A DNA stretch of 64,000 bases from Rhipicephalus microplus (GCF_043290135.1 NW_027464602.1:5208001-5272000); one strand, 5' to 3'; shown: positions 1 through 13,232, counted from the first letter of the stretch. Notes: a model not told the origin generated them from the letters alone. Made by a program: numbers and translations.

Positions 1-1154
1 ACTGCAACCTTTCGGTTAACAGCCGATCGCGCTAGCCAATTGCGCCACGGAGACAGTCCTGCTCCACTCTCACCACCATCAGAACATATCTTCAAAGCTA
101 TCAGCCCAAACAGAAAAAGCGCCATACCACCACCGGGTGGGCTCGAACCTCTGACCTTTTGGTTAACAGCCGATCGCGCTAGCCAATTGCGCCACGGAGA
201 CAGTCCTGCTCCACTCTCACCACCATAAGAACATATCTTCAAAGCTATCAGCCCAAAGAAAAAAAAGCGCCGCACCACCACCGGGTGGGCTCGCACCTCC
301 AACCTTTCGGTTAACAGCCGATCACGCTAGCCAATTGCCCCACAAGACAGTCGTGCTCCACTCTCACCACCGTCAGAACAGTTCTTCAGGGCTATCACCC
401 CAAAGAAAAAAAAAGCGCCGCACCTCCACCGGTTGGGCTCGAACCTCCAACCTTTCGGTTAACAGCCGATCGCGCTAGCCAATTGCACCACGAAGACAGT
501 CCTGCTCCACTCTCACCATCATCAGAACATATCTTCAAAGCTATTACCGCAAAAAAAAGCAACACACCACTCCCGGGAGGGCTCGAAACTCAAACCTTTT
601 GGGTAACAGCCGATCGCGCAAGCCCATTGCGCCACGGAGGCAGTCTTGCTCCACTCTCACCTTCATCAGAACATATCTTCAAAGCTATCAGCGCAAAGAA
701 AAAAAGCGCTGCACCACCACCGCGTGGGCTCGAACCTCCAACCTTTCGGTTAACAGCCGATCGCGCTAGCCCATTGCGCCACGGGGACAGTCTTGCTCCA
801 CTCTCACCACCATCAGAACATATCTTCAAAGCTATCAGCGCAAAGAAAAAAGCAACACACCACAAAGGGAGGGCTCGAAACTCCAACCTTTCGGTCAACA
901 GCTGATCGCGCTAGCCCATTGCGCCACGGAGACAGTCTTGCTCCCCTTTCACCACCATCAGAACATATCTTCAAAGCTATCAGCCCAAAGAAAAAAAAGC
1001 ACCGCACCACCACCGGATGTGCTCGAACCTCCAACCTTTCGGTTAACAGCCGATCGCGCTAGCCAATTGCGCCACGGAGACAGTCGTGCTCTACTCTGAC
1101 GACCATCAGAACATATCTTCAAAGCTATCAGCGCAAAGAAAAAAAGCAAAACAC

Positions 1155-1228
1155 CACTCCCGGGAGGGCTCGAACCTCAAACGTTTCGGTTTACAGCCGA
1201 TCGCGCTGGCCAATTGCGCCACGGAGAC
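1155..1228 (-). pseudogene. tRNA-like unit with anticodon GTA (Tyr-type), copy 1
   Basis: The anticodon loop reads CTGTAAA, so the anticodon triplet is GTA with U33 kept. The B box is the exact consensus GGTTCGAGCCC and the D stem GCGC/GCGC is intact. The T stem TGAGG/CCTCC pairs at four of five positions. The acceptor pairs six of seven, three of them G-U. By eye this is one of the better-folded units in the array, although the body is tRNA-Asn-derived. Later copies lie at 6165-6238 and 10298-10371. Confidence 0.6.
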
Positions 1229-1285
1229 AGTCCTGCTCCACTCTCACCACAATTAGAACATATCTTCAAAGCTATCAGCCGAAAG

Positions 1286-1292
1286 AAAAAAA
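1286..1292 (-). terminator. Pol III T-run terminator in the representative monomer
   Basis: Seven T on the minus strand begin 6 nt after the end of the tRNA-like domain. Runs of 6-9 T hold the same phase in essentially every monomer, so a Pol III transcript would be roughly 85-95 nt long. Confidence 0.65.
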
Positions 1293-1309
1293 GCGCCGTA
1301 CCACCGGGT

Positions 1310-1320
1310 GGGCTCGAACC
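1310..1320 (-). promoter_or_regulatory. Pol III B box in the representative monomer
   Basis: Minus strand GGTTCGAGCCC is an exact fit to the TFIIIC B-box consensus GGTTCGANNCC. The second monomer class has GTTTCGAGCCC instead, with one consensus base lost. Confidence 0.78.
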
Positions 1321-1353
1321 TCCAACCTTTCGGTTAACAGCTGATCGCGCTAG

Positions 1354-1365
1354 CCAATTGCGCCA
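1354..1365 (-). promoter_or_regulatory. Pol III A box in the representative monomer
   Basis: Minus strand TGGCGCAATTGG, at tRNA-like positions 8-19, fits the eukaryotic A-box pattern (TRGYNNARNNGG-like). The same motif recurs in most monomers. Common decayed forms are TGGGGCAATTGG and TGGTGCAATTGG. Confidence 0.75.
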
Positions 1366-3149
1366 CGGAGACAATCGTGCTCCACCCTCACCACCATCAG
1401 AACATATCTTCAAAGCTATCAGCGCAAAGAAAAAAGAAACACACCCCACCCGGGAGGGCTCGAACCTCCAACTTTTTGGTTAACAGCCGATCGCGCTAGC
1501 CAATTGCGCCACGGGGACCGTCCTGCTCCACTCTCACCACCGTCAGACCATTTCTTCAGAGCTATCACCCCAAAGAAAAAAAAGCGCCGCACCACCACCG
1601 GGTGGGCTCGAACCTCCACCCTTTCGGTTAATAGCCGATCGCGCTAGCCAATTGCGCCACGGAGACAGTCCTGCTCCACTCTCACCACCATCAGAACATA
1701 TCTTCAAAGCTATCAGCCCAAAAAAAAAGCGCCATACCACCACCGGGTTAGCTCGAACCTCCGACCTTTTGGTTAACAGCCGATCGCGCTGGCCAATTGC
1801 GCCATGGAGACAGTCCTGCTCCACTCTCACCACCATCAGAACATATCTTCAAAGCTATCAGCACAAAGAAAAAAGCAACACACCTCTCCCGAGAGGGCTC
1901 GAAACTCCAACCTTTCGGTTAACAGCCGATCGCGCTACCCAATTGCGCCACGGAGACAGTCCTGCTCTACTCTCACCACCATCAGAACATATCTTCAAAG
2001 CTATCAGCCCAAAGAAAAAAAAGCGCCGCACCACCACCGGGTGGGCTCGAAACTCCAACCTTTCGGTTAACAGCCGATCGCGCTAGCCAATTGCGCCACG
2101 GAGACAGTCCTGCTCCACTCTCACCACCATCAGAACATATCTTCAAAGCTATCAGCCCAAACAAAAAAGCGCCATACCACCACCGGGTGGGCTCGAACCT
2201 CCGACCTGTTGGTTAACAGCCGATCGCGCTAGCCAATTGCGCCATGGAGACAGTCCTGCTCCACTCTCACCACCATCAGAACATATCTTCAAAGCTATCA
2301 GCCCAAAGAAAAAAAGCGCCGCACCACCACGAGGTGGGCTCGAACCTCCAACTTTTCGGTTAACAGCCGATCACGCTAGCCAATTGCGCCATGGAGACAG
2401 TCATGCTCCACTCTCACCACCATCAGAACATATCTTCAAAGCTATCAGCTCACAGAAAAAAAAGCGCAGCACAACCACCGGGTAGGCTCGAACCTCCAAC
2501 TTTTCGGTTAACAGCCGATCGCGCTAGCCAATTGCCCCACGGAGACAGTCGTGCTCCACTCTCACCACCGTCAGAACATTTCTTCAGAGCTATCACCCCA
2601 AAGAAAAACAAAGCGCCGCACCACCACGAGGTGGGCTCGAACCTCCAACTTTTCGGTTAACAGCCGATCACGCTAGCCAATTGTGCCATGGAGACAGTCA
2701 TGCTCCACTCTCACCACCTTCAGAACATATCTTCAAAGCTATCAGCCCACAGAAAAAAAGCGCCGCACAACCACCGGGTAGGCTCGAACCTCCGACCTTT
2801 TGGTTAACAGCTGATCGCGCTAGCCATTTGCGCCACGGAGACAGTCCTGCTCCAATCTCACCACCATAAGAGCATATCTTCAAAGCTATCAGCCCAAAGA
2901 AAAAACAGCGCCGCAGCACCACCGGGTGGGCTCGAACCTCCAACCTTTCGGTTAACAGCCGATCACGCTAGCCAATTGCCCCACGGAGACAGTCGTGCTC
3001 CACTCTCACCACCGTCAGAACAGTTCTTCAGAGCTATCACCCCAAAGAAAAAAAAGCGCCGCACAACCACCGGGTAGGCTCCAACCTCCAACATTTCGGT
3101 TGACAGCCGATCGCGCTAGCCAATCGCGCCACGGAGACAGTCCTGTTCC

Positions 3150-6100
3150 ACTCTCACCACCATAAGAACATATCTTCAAAGCTATCAGCCCAAAGAAAAA
3201 ACAGCGCCGCAGCACCACCGGGTGGGCTCGAACCTCCGACCTTTTGGTTAACAGCCGATCGCGCTAGCCAATTGCGCCACGGAGACAGTCCTGCTCCACC
3301 CTCACCACCATAAGAACATATCTTCAAAGCTATCAGCCCAAAGAAAAAAAAGCGCCGCACCACCATCGGGTGGGCTCGAACATCTAACCTTTCGGTTAAG
3401 AGCCGATCGCGCTAGCCAATTGCCCCACGGAGACAGTCGTGCTCCACTCTCACCACCGTCAGAACATTTCTTCAGAGCTATCACCCCAAAGAAAAAAAAC
3501 CCCGCACCACCACCGGTTGGGCTCTAACCTCCAACCTTTCGGTTAACAGCCGATCGCGCTAGCCAATTGCGCCACGAAGACAGTCCTGCTCCACTCTCAT
3601 CACCATCTGAACATATCTTCAAAGCTATTACCGCAAAGAAAAAAGCAACACACCACTCCCGGGAGGGCTCGAAACTCCAACCTTTCGGTTAACAGGCGAT
3701 CGCGCTAGCCCATTGCGCTACGGAGGCAGTCTTGCTCCACTCTCACCATCATCAGAACATATCTTCAATGCTATCAGCGCAAAGAAAAAAAGCGCTGCAC
3801 CACCACCAGGTGGGCTCGAACCTCCAACCTTTCGGTTAACAGCCGATCGCGCTAGCCCATTGCGCCACGGAGACAGTCTTGCTTCACTCTCACCACCATC
3901 AGAACATATCTTTAAAGCTATCAGCGCAAAGAAAAAAGCAACACACCACACCCAGGAGGGCTCGAAACTCCAACCTTTCAGTCAACAGGCGATTGCGCTA
4001 GCCTATTGCGCCACGGAGACAGTCCTGCTCCACTCTCACCACCATCAGGACATATCTTCAAAGCTTACAGTCCAAAGAAAAAAAAGCGCCACACCACCAC
4101 CGGGTGGGCTCGAACCTCCGACCTTTTGGTTAACAGCCGATCGCCCTAGCCAATTGCGCCATGGAGACAGTCCTGCTCCACTCTCCACCACCATCAAAAC
4201 ATATCTTCAAAGCTATCAGCCCAAAGAAAAAAAAGCGCCGCACCACCACCGGGTGGGTTCGAACCTCCAACTTTTCGGTTAACAGCCGATCACGCTAGCC
4301 AATTGCGCCACGGAGACAGTCGTGCTCCACTCTCACCACCATCAGAACACATATATCTTCAAAGCTATCAGCCCAAAGAAAAAAAAGCACCGCACCACCA
4401 CCGGTTGGGCTCGAACCTCCAACCTTTCGGTTAACGGCCAATCACGCCAGCCAATTGCGCCACGGAGACAGTCCTGCTCCACTCTCACCACCATCAGAAC
4501 ATATCTTCAAAGCTATCAGCACAAAGAAAAAAAGCGCCCCAGCATCACCGGGTGGGCTCGAACTTCCAACCTTTTGGTTAACAGCCGATCGCGCTAGCCA
4601 ACTGCGCCAAGGAGACAGTCGTGCTCCACTCTCACCACCATCAGAACATATCTTCAAAGCTATCAGCGCAAAGAAAAAAGCAACACTCCACTCCAGGAAG
4701 GGCTCGAAACTCCAAGCTTTCGGTTAACAGCCGATCGCGCTAGCCAATTGCGCCACGGAGACAGTCCTGCTCTACTCTCACCACCATCAGAACATATCTT
4801 CAAAGATATCAGCCCAAAGAAAAAAAAGCGCCGCACCACCACCGGGTGGGCTCGAACTACCACCTTTTCGGTTAACAGCCGATCACGCTAGCCGATTGCG
4901 CCACGGAGAGAGTCCTGCTCCACTCTCACCACCATCAGAACATATCTTCAAAGCTATCAGCCAAAAGAAAAAAAAGCGCCGCACCACCACCGGGTGGGCT
5001 CGAACCTCCAACTTTTCGGTTAACAGCCGATAACGCTAGCCATTTGCGCCACAGAGACAGTCCTGCTTCACTCTCACAACGATCATAACATATCTTCAAA
5101 GCTATCAGCCCAAAGAAAAAAAAGCGCCGCACCACCACCGGGTGGGCTCGAAACAAACTCCAACCTTTCGTTTAACTGCCGATTGCGCTAGCCAATGGTG
5201 CCACGGAGACAGTCCTGCTCCACTCTATTCACCATTAGAACATATCTTCAAAGCTATATGCTCAAAGAAAAAAAAGCGCCACACCACCAACGGGTGGGCT
5301 CGAACCTCCAACTTGCCGGTTAACAGCCGATCGCGCTAGCCAATTGCCCCACGGAGACAGTCCTGCTCCACTCTCACCACCATCAAAACATATCTTCAAA
5401 GCTATCAGCCCACACAAAAAAAAGCTCCGCACCACCACCGGGAGAGCTCGAACCTCCAACGTTTCGGGTAACAGCCGATCGCGCTAGCCAATTGTGCCAC
5501 GGAGACAGTCCTGCTCCACTCTCACCACCGTCAGAACATTTCTTCAGAGCTATAAGCCCAAAAAAAAGCGCCGCACCACCACCGGGTGGGCTCGAACCTC
5601 CAACCTTTCGGTTAACAGCCGATCGCGCTAGCCAATTGCCCCACGGAGACAGTCGTGCTCCACTCTCACCACCGTCAGAACATTTCTTCAGGGCTATCAC
5701 CCCAAAGAAAAAAAAGCGCCGAACCACCACCGGTTGGGCTCGAACCTCCAACCTTTCGGTTAACAGCCGATCGCGCTAGCCAATTGCGCCACGAAGACAG
5801 TCCTGCTCCACTCTCACCACCATCAGAACATATCTTCAAAGCTATTACCGCAAAGAAAAAAGCAACACACCACTCCCGGGAGGGCTCGAAACTCCAACCT
5901 TTCGGTTAACAGCCGATCGCGCTAGCCCATTGCGCCACGGAGGCAGTCTTGCTCCACTCTCACCATCATCAGAACATATCTTCAAAGCTGTCAGCGCAAA
6001 GAAAAAAAAGCACCGCACCACCACCGGATGTGCTCAACCTCCAACGTTTCGGTTAACAGCCGATCGCGCTAGCCAATTGCGCCACGGAGACAGTCGTGCT

Positions 6101-6330
6101 CTACTCTGACGACCATCAGAACATATCTTCAAACCTATCAGCGCAAAGAAAAAAAGCAAAACACCACTCCCGGGAGGGCTCGAACCTCAAACGTTTCGGT
6201 TTACAGCCGATCGCGCTGGCCAATTGCGCCACGGAGACAGTCCTGCTCCACTCTCACCACAATTAGAACATATCTTCAAAGCTATCAGCCGAAAGAAAAA
6301 AAGCGCCGTACCACCGGGTGGGCTCGAACC
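3150..6330. repeat. Segmental duplication within the array, 4132-bp offset, copy 1
   Basis: About 21 consecutive monomers match 7282-10463 with only scattered substitutions and small indels. Diagnostic shared variants include the plus-strand motif caatggtgccac, the hybrid gctcgaaacaaactcc, and aacgggtgggctcg with cttgccggtt. The 6330-7282 stretch is not part of the repeated pair; it resembles 2500-3010 and 11660-12380 instead. The boundaries are by eye. Confidence 0.75.
6165..6238 (-). pseudogene. tRNA-like unit with anticodon GTA, copy 2
   Basis: Same anticodon loop, T arm and acceptor strands as the copy at 1155-1228, 5010 bp downstream. Spread by segmental duplication of the array is more likely than independent mutation, because flanking monomers match as well. 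Confidence 0.6.
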
Positions 6331-7281
6331 TCCAACTTTTTGGTTAACAGCCGATCGCGCTAGCCAATTGCGCCACGGAGACAGTCGTGCTCCACTCTCA
6401 CCACCGTCAGAACATTTCTTCAGAGCTATCACCCCAAAGAAAAACAAAGCGCCGCACCACCACGAGGTGGGCTCGAACCTCCAACTTTTCGGTTAACAGC
6501 CGATCACGCTAGCCAATTGTGCCATGGAGACAGTCATGCTCCACTCTCACCACCTTCAGAACATATCTTCAAAGCTATCAGCCCACAGAAAAAAAGCGCC
6601 GCACAACCACCGGGTAGGCTCGAACCTCCGACCTTTTGGTTAACAGCTGATCGCGCTAGCCATTTGCGCCACGGAGACAGTCCTGCTCCAATCTCACCAC
6701 CATAAGAGCATATCTTCAAAGCTATCAGCCCAAAGAAAAAAAAGCGCCGCACCACCACCGGGTGGGCTCGAACCTCCAACCTTTCGGTTAACAGCCGATC
6801 ACGCTAGCCAATTGCCCCACGGAGACAGTCGTGCTCCACTCTCACCACCGTCAGAACAGTTCTTCAGAGCTATCACCCCAAAGAAAAAAAGCGCCGCACA
6901 ACCACCGGGTAGGCTCGAACCTCCAACTTTTCGGTTAACAGCCGATCGCGCTAGCCAATTGCGCCACGGAGACAGTCCTGCTCCACTCTCACCACCATAA
7001 GAACTTATCTTCAAAGCTATCAGCCCAAAGAAAAAAAAGCGCCGCACCACCACCGGGTGGGCTCGAACCTCCAACCTTTCGGTTAACAGCCGATCACGCT
7101 AGCCAATTGCCCCACGGAGACAGTCGTGCTCCACTCTCACCACCGTCAGAACAGTTCTTCAGAGCTATCACCCCAAAGAAAAAAAAAGCGCCGCACCACC
7201 ACCGGTTGGGCTCGAACCTCCAACCTTTCGGTTAACAGCCGATCGCGCTAGCCAATTGCGCCACGAAGACAGTCCTGCTCC

Positions 7282-10200
7282 ACTCTCACCACCATAAGAA
7301 CATATCTTCAAAGCTATCAGCCCAAAGAAAAAACAGCGCCGCAGCACCACCGGGTGGGCTCGAACCTCCGACCTTTTGGTTAACAGCCGATCGCGCTAGC
7401 CAATTGCGCCACGGAGACAGTCCTGCTCCACCCTCACCACCATAAGAACATATCTTCAAAGCTATCAGCCCAAAGAAAAAAAAGCGCCGCACCACCATCG
7501 GGTGGGCTCGAACATCTAACCTTTCGGTTAACAGCCGATCGCGCTAGCCAATTGCCCCACGGAGACAGTCGTGCTCCACTCTCACCACCGTCAGAACATT
7601 TCTTCAGAGCTATCACCCCAAAGAAAAAAAACCCCGCACCACCACCGGTTGGGCTCTAACCTCCAACCTTTCGGTTAACAGCCGATCGCGCTAGCCAATT
7701 GCGCCACGAAGACAGTCCTGCTCCACTCTCATCACCATCTGAACATATCTTCAAAGCTATTACCGCAAAGAAAAAAGCAACACACCACTCCCGGGAGGGC
7801 TCGAAACTCCAACCTTTCGGTTAACAGGCGATCGCGCTAGCCCATTGCGCTACGGAGGCAGTCTTGCTCCACTCTCACCATCATCAGAACATATCTTCAA
7901 TGCTATCAGCGCAAAGAAAAAAAGCGCTGCACCACCACCAGGTGGGCTCGAACCTCCAACCTTTCGGTTAACAGCCGATCGCGCTAGCCCATTGCGCCAC
8001 GGAGACAGTCTTGCTTCACTCTCACCACCATCAGAACATATCTTTAAAGCTATCAGCGCAAAGAAAAAAGCAACACACCACACCCAGGAGGGCTCGAAAC
8101 TCCAACCTTTCAGTCAACAGGCGATTGCGCTAGCCTATTGCGCCACGGAGACAGTCCTGCTCCACTCTCACCACCATCAGGACATATCTTCAAAGCTTAC
8201 AGCCCAAAGAAAAAAAAGCGCCACACCACCACCGGGTGGGCTCGAACCTCCGACCTTTTGGTTAACAGCCGATCGCGCTAGCCAATTGCGCCATGGAGAC
8301 AGTCCTGCTCCACTCTCCACCACCATCAAAACATATCTTCAAAGCTATCAGCCCAAAGAAAAAAAAGCGCCGCACCACCACCGGGTGGGTTCGAACCTCC
8401 AACTTTTCGGTTAACAGCCGATCACGCTAGCCAATTGCGCCACGGAGACAGTCGTGCTCCACTCTCACCACCATCAGAACACATATATCTTCAAAGCTAT
8501 CAGCCCAAAGAAAAAAAAGCACCGCACCACCACCGGTTGGGCTCGAACCTCCAACCTTTCGGTTAACGGCCAATCACGCCAGCCAATTGCGCCACGGAGA
8601 CAGTCCTGCTCCACTCTCACCACCATCAGAACATATCTTCAAAGCTATCAGCACAAAGAAAAAAAGCGCCCCAGCATCACCGGGTGGGCTCGAACTTCCA
8701 ACCTTTTGGTTAACAGCCGATCGCGCTAGCCAACTGCGCCAAGGAGACAGTCGTGCTCCACTCTCACCACCATCAGAACATATCTTCAAAGCTATCAGCG
8801 CAAAGAAAAAAGCAACACTCCACTCCAGGAAGGGCTCGAAACTCCAAGCTTTCGGTTAACAGCCGATCGCGCTAGCCAATTGCGCCACGGAGACAGTCCT
8901 GCTCTACTCTCACCACCATCAGAACATATCTTCAAAGATATCAGCCCAAAGAAAAAAAAGCGCCGCACCACCACCGGGTGGGCTCGAACTACCACCTTTT
9001 CGGTTAACAGCCGATCACGCTAGCCGATTGCGCCACGGAGAGAGTCCTGCTCCACTCTCACCACCATAAGAACATATCTTCAAAGCTATCAGCCAAAAGA
9101 AAAAAAAGCGCCGCACCACCACCGGGTGGGCTCGAACCTCCAACTTTTCGGTTAACAGCCGATAACGCTAGCCAATTGCGCCACAGAGACAGTCCTGCTT
9201 CACTCTCACAACGATCATAACATATCTTCAAAGCTATCAGCCCAAAGAAAAAAAAGCGCCGCACCACCACCGGGTGGGCTCGAAACAAACTCCAACCTTT
9301 CGTTTAACTGCCGATTGCGCTAGCCAATGGTGCCACGGAGACAGTCCTGCTCCACTCTATTCACCATTAGAACATATCTTCAAAGCTATATGCTCAAAGA
9401 AAAAAAAGCGCCACACCACCAACGGGTGGGCTCGAACCTCCAACTTGCCGGTTAACAGCCGATCGCGCTAGCCAATTGCCCCACGGAGACAGTCCTGCTC
9501 CACTCTCACCACCATTAAAACATATCTTCAAAGCTATCAGCCCACACAAAAAAAAGCTCCGCACCACCACCGGGAGAGCTCGAACCTCCAACGTTTCGGG
9601 TAACAGCCGATCGCGCTAGCCAATTGTGCCACGGAGACAGTCCTGCTCCACTCTCACCACCGTCAGAACATTTCTTCAGAGCTATAAGCCCAAAAAAAAG
9701 CGCCGCACCACCACCGGGTGGGCTCGAACCTCCAACCTTTCGGTTAACAGCCGATCGCGCTAGCCAATTGCCCCACGGAGACAGTCGTGCTCCACTCTCA
9801 CCACCGTCAGAACATTTCTTCAGGGCTATCACCCCAAAGAAAAAAAAGCGCCGAACCACCACCGGTTGGGCTCGAACCTCCAACCTTTCGGTTAACAGCC
9901 GATCGCGCTAGCCAATTGCGCCACGAAGACAGTCCTGCTCCACTCTCACCACCATCAGAACATATCTTCAAAGCTATTACCGCAAAGAAAAAAGCAACAC
10001 ACCACTCCCGGGAGGGCTCGAAACTCCAACCTTTCGGTTAACAGCCGATCGCGCTAGCCCATTGCGCCACGGAGGCAGTCTTGCTCCACTCTCACCATCA
10101 TCAGAACATATCTTCAAAGCTGTCAGCGCAAAGAAAAAAAAGCACCGCACCACCACCGGATGTGCTCGAACCTCCAACCTTTCGGTTAACAGCCGATCGC

Positions 10201-10463
10201 GCTAGCCAATTGCGCCACGGAGACAGTCGTGCTCTACTCTGACGACCATCAGAACATATCTTCAAAGCTATCAGCGCAAAGAAAAAAAGCAAAACACCAC
10301 TCCCGTGAGGGCTCGAACCTCAAACGTTTCGGTTTACAGCCGATCGCGCTGGCCAATTGCGCCACGGAGACAGTCCTGCTCCACTCTCACCACAATTAGA
10401 ACATATCTTCAAAGCTATCAGCCGAAAGAAAAAAAGCGCCGTACCACCGGGTGGGCTCGAACC
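7282..10463. repeat. Segmental duplication within the array, 4132-bp offset, copy 2
   Basis: Partner of 3150-6330. The offset is 4132 bp through most of the block and 4133 bp near the end, which reflects one small indel. One informative difference: the anticodon loop at about 3395-3405 reads CTCTTAA, while its partner at about 7527-7537 reads the usual CTGTTAA. Confidence 0.75.
10298..10371 (-). pseudogene. tRNA-like unit with anticodon GTA, copy 3
   Basis: Lies exactly 9143 bp from copy 1. It carries the same GTA loop but a one-base T-stem change (cccgtgagg instead of cccgggagg on the plus strand) that breaks a further T-arm pair. Confidence 0.57.
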
Positions 10464-13232
10464 TCCAACCTTTCGGTTAACAGCCGATCGCGCTAGCCAA
10501 TAGCGCCCCGGAGACAATCGTGCTCCACCCTCACCACCATCAGAACATATCTTCAAAGCTATCAGCGCAAAGAAAAAAGAAACACACCCCACCCGGGAGG
10601 GCTCGAACCTCCAACTTTTTGGTTAACAGCCGATCGCGCTAGCCAATTGCGCCACGGGGACCGTCCTGCTCCACTCTCACCACCGTCAGACCATTTCTTC
10701 AGAGCTATCACCCCAAAGAAAAAAAAGCGCCGCAACACCACCGGGTGGGCTCGAACCTCCACCCTTTCGGTTAACAGCCGATCGCGCTAGCCAATTGCGC
10801 CACGGAGACAGTCCTGCTCCACTCTCACCACCACCAGAACATATCTTCAAAGCTATCAGCCCAAAAAAAAGCGCCATACCACCACCGGGTTGGCTCGAAC
10901 CTCCGACCTTTTGGTTAACAGCCGATCGCGCTGGCCAATTGCGCCATGGAGACAGTCCTGCTCCACTCTCACCACCATCAGAACATATCTTCAAAGCTAT
11001 CAGCACAAAGAAAAAAGCAACACACCTCTCCCGAGAGGGCTCGAAACTCCAACCTTTCGGTTAACAGCCGATCGCGCTACCCAATTGCGCCACGGAGACA
11101 GTCCTGCTCTACTCTCACCACCATCAGAACATATCTTCAAAGCTATCAGCCCAAAGAAAAAAAAGCGCCGCACCACCACCGGGTGGGCTCGAAACTCCAA
11201 CCTTTCGGTTAACAGCCGATCGCGCTAGCCAATTGCGCCACGGAGACAGTCCTGCTCCACTCTCACCACCATCAGAACATATCTTCAAAGCTATCAGCCC
11301 AAACAAAAAAGCGCCATACCACCACCGGGTGGGCTCGAACCTCCGACCTGTTGGTTAACAGCCGACCGCGCTAGCCAATTGCGCCATGGAGACAGTCCTG
11401 CTCCACTCTCACCACCATCAGAACATATCTTCAAAGCTATCAGCCCAAAGAAAAAAAGCGCCGCACCACCACGAGGTGGGCTCGAACCTCCAACTTTTCG
11501 GTTAACAGCCGATCACGCTAGCCAATTGCGCCATGGAGACAGTCATGCTCCACTCTCACCACCATCAGAACATATCTTCAAAGCTATCAGCTCACAGAAA
11601 AAAAAGCGCAGCACAACCACCGGGTAGGCTCGAACCTCCAACTTTTCGGTTAACAGCCGATCGCGCTAGCCAATTGCCCCACGGAGACAGTCGTGCTCCA
11701 CTCTCACCACCGTCAGAACATTTCTTCAGAGCTATCACCCCAAAGAAAAACAAAGCGCCGCACCACCACGAGGTGGGCTCGAACCTCCAACTTTTCGGTT
11801 AACAGCCGATCACGCTAGCCAATTGTGCCATGGAGACAGTCATGCTCCACTCTCACCACCTTCAGAACATATCTTCAAAGCTATCAGCCCACAGAAAAAA
11901 AGCGCCGCACAACCACCGGGTAGGCTCGAACCTCCGACCTTTTGGTTAACAGCTGATCGCGCTAGCCATTTGCGCCACGGAGACAGTCCTGCTCCAATCT
12001 CACCACCATAAGAGCATATCTTCAAAGCTATCAGCCCAAAGAAAAAAAAGCGCCACACCACCACCGGGTGGGCTCGAACCTCCAACCTTTCGGTTAACAG
12101 CCGATCACGCTAGCCAATTGCCCCACGGAGACAGTCGTGCTCCACTCTCACCACCGTCAGAACAGTTCTTCAGAGCTATCACCCCAAAGAAAAAAAAGCG
12201 CTGCACAACCACCGGGTAGGCTCCAACCTCCAACTTTTCGGTTAACAGCCGATCGCGCTAGCCAATTGCGCCACGGAGACAGTCCTGCTCCACTCTCACC
12301 ACCATAAGAACTTATCTTCAAAGCTATCAGCCCAAAGAAAAAAAAGCGCCGCACCACCACCGGGTGGGCTCGAACCTCCAACCTTTCGGTTAACAGCCGA
12401 TCACGCTAGCCAATTGCCCCACGGAGACAGTCGTGCTCCACTCTCACCACCGTCAGAACAGTTCTTCAGAGCTATCACCCCAAAGAAAAAAAAAGCGCCG
12501 CACCACCACCGGTTGGGCTCGAACCTCCAACCTTTCGGTTAACAGCCGATCGCGCTAGCCAATTGCGCCACGAAGACAGTCCTGCTCCACTCTCACCACC
12601 ATCAGAACATATCTTCAAAGCTATTACCGCAAAAAAAGCAACACACCACTCCCGGGAGGGCTCGAAACTCAAACCTTTCGGGTAACAGCCGATCGCGCAA
12701 GCCCATTGCGCCACGGAGGCAGTCTTGCTCCACTCTCACCATCATCAGAACATATCTTCAAAGCTATCAGCGCAAAGAAAAAAGCGCTGCACCACCACCG
12801 CGTGGGCTCGAACCTCCAACCTTTCGGTTAACAGCCGATCGCGCTAGCCCATTGCGCCACGGGGACAGTCTTGCTCCACTCTCACCACCATCAGAACATA
12901 CCTTCAAAGCTATCAGCGCAAAGAAAAAAGCAACACACCACTAAGGGAGGTCTCGAAACTCCAACCTTTCGGTCAACAGCTGATCGCGCTAGCCGATATC
13001 TCCACGGAGACAGTCTTGCTCCCCTCTCACCACCATCAGAACATATCTTCAAAGCTATCAGCCCAAAGAAAAAAAAGCACCGCACCACCACCGGATGTGC
13101 TCGAACCTCCAACCTTTCGGTTAACAGCCGATCGCGCTAGCCAATTGCGCCACGGAGACAGTCGTGCTCTACTCTGACCACCATCAGAACATATCTTCAA
13201 AGCTATCAGCGCAAAGAAAAAAAGCAAAACAA

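Larger units (their letters stand above)
1299..1372 (-). pseudogene. Representative tRNA-Asn-like unit of the satellite (anticodon GTT)
   Basis: This unit shows the usual architecture. From the minus-strand 5' end at 1372: acceptor strand GTCTCCG, TG, D arm GCGC-loop-GCGC, anticodon arm with loop CTGTTAA, variable AGGTT, T arm GGAGG-TTCGAGC-CCACC, acceptor 3' strand CGGTGGT. The D stem is perfect. The T stem has one A-A mismatch (positions 51/63). The acceptor stem pairs six of seven positions if two G-U wobbles are allowed. The first anticodon-stem pair is A-A, a satellite-wide change from tRNA-Asn, and this copy also has G30 changed to A. I read it as a tRNA-derived pseudogene that still has both internal Pol III boxes, not as a working tRNA gene. 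Confidence 0.8.

Noticed and set aside
3713..4282. Long plus-strand open frame (189 codons) as a repeat-rich protein gene
   Set aside because: It lies wholly in the satellite, is 49-residue periodic, reads antisense to tRNA-like units and recurs as other frames elsewhere. No start context, domain or codon pattern supports a gene. The same holds for the other 60-189-codon frames on both strands.
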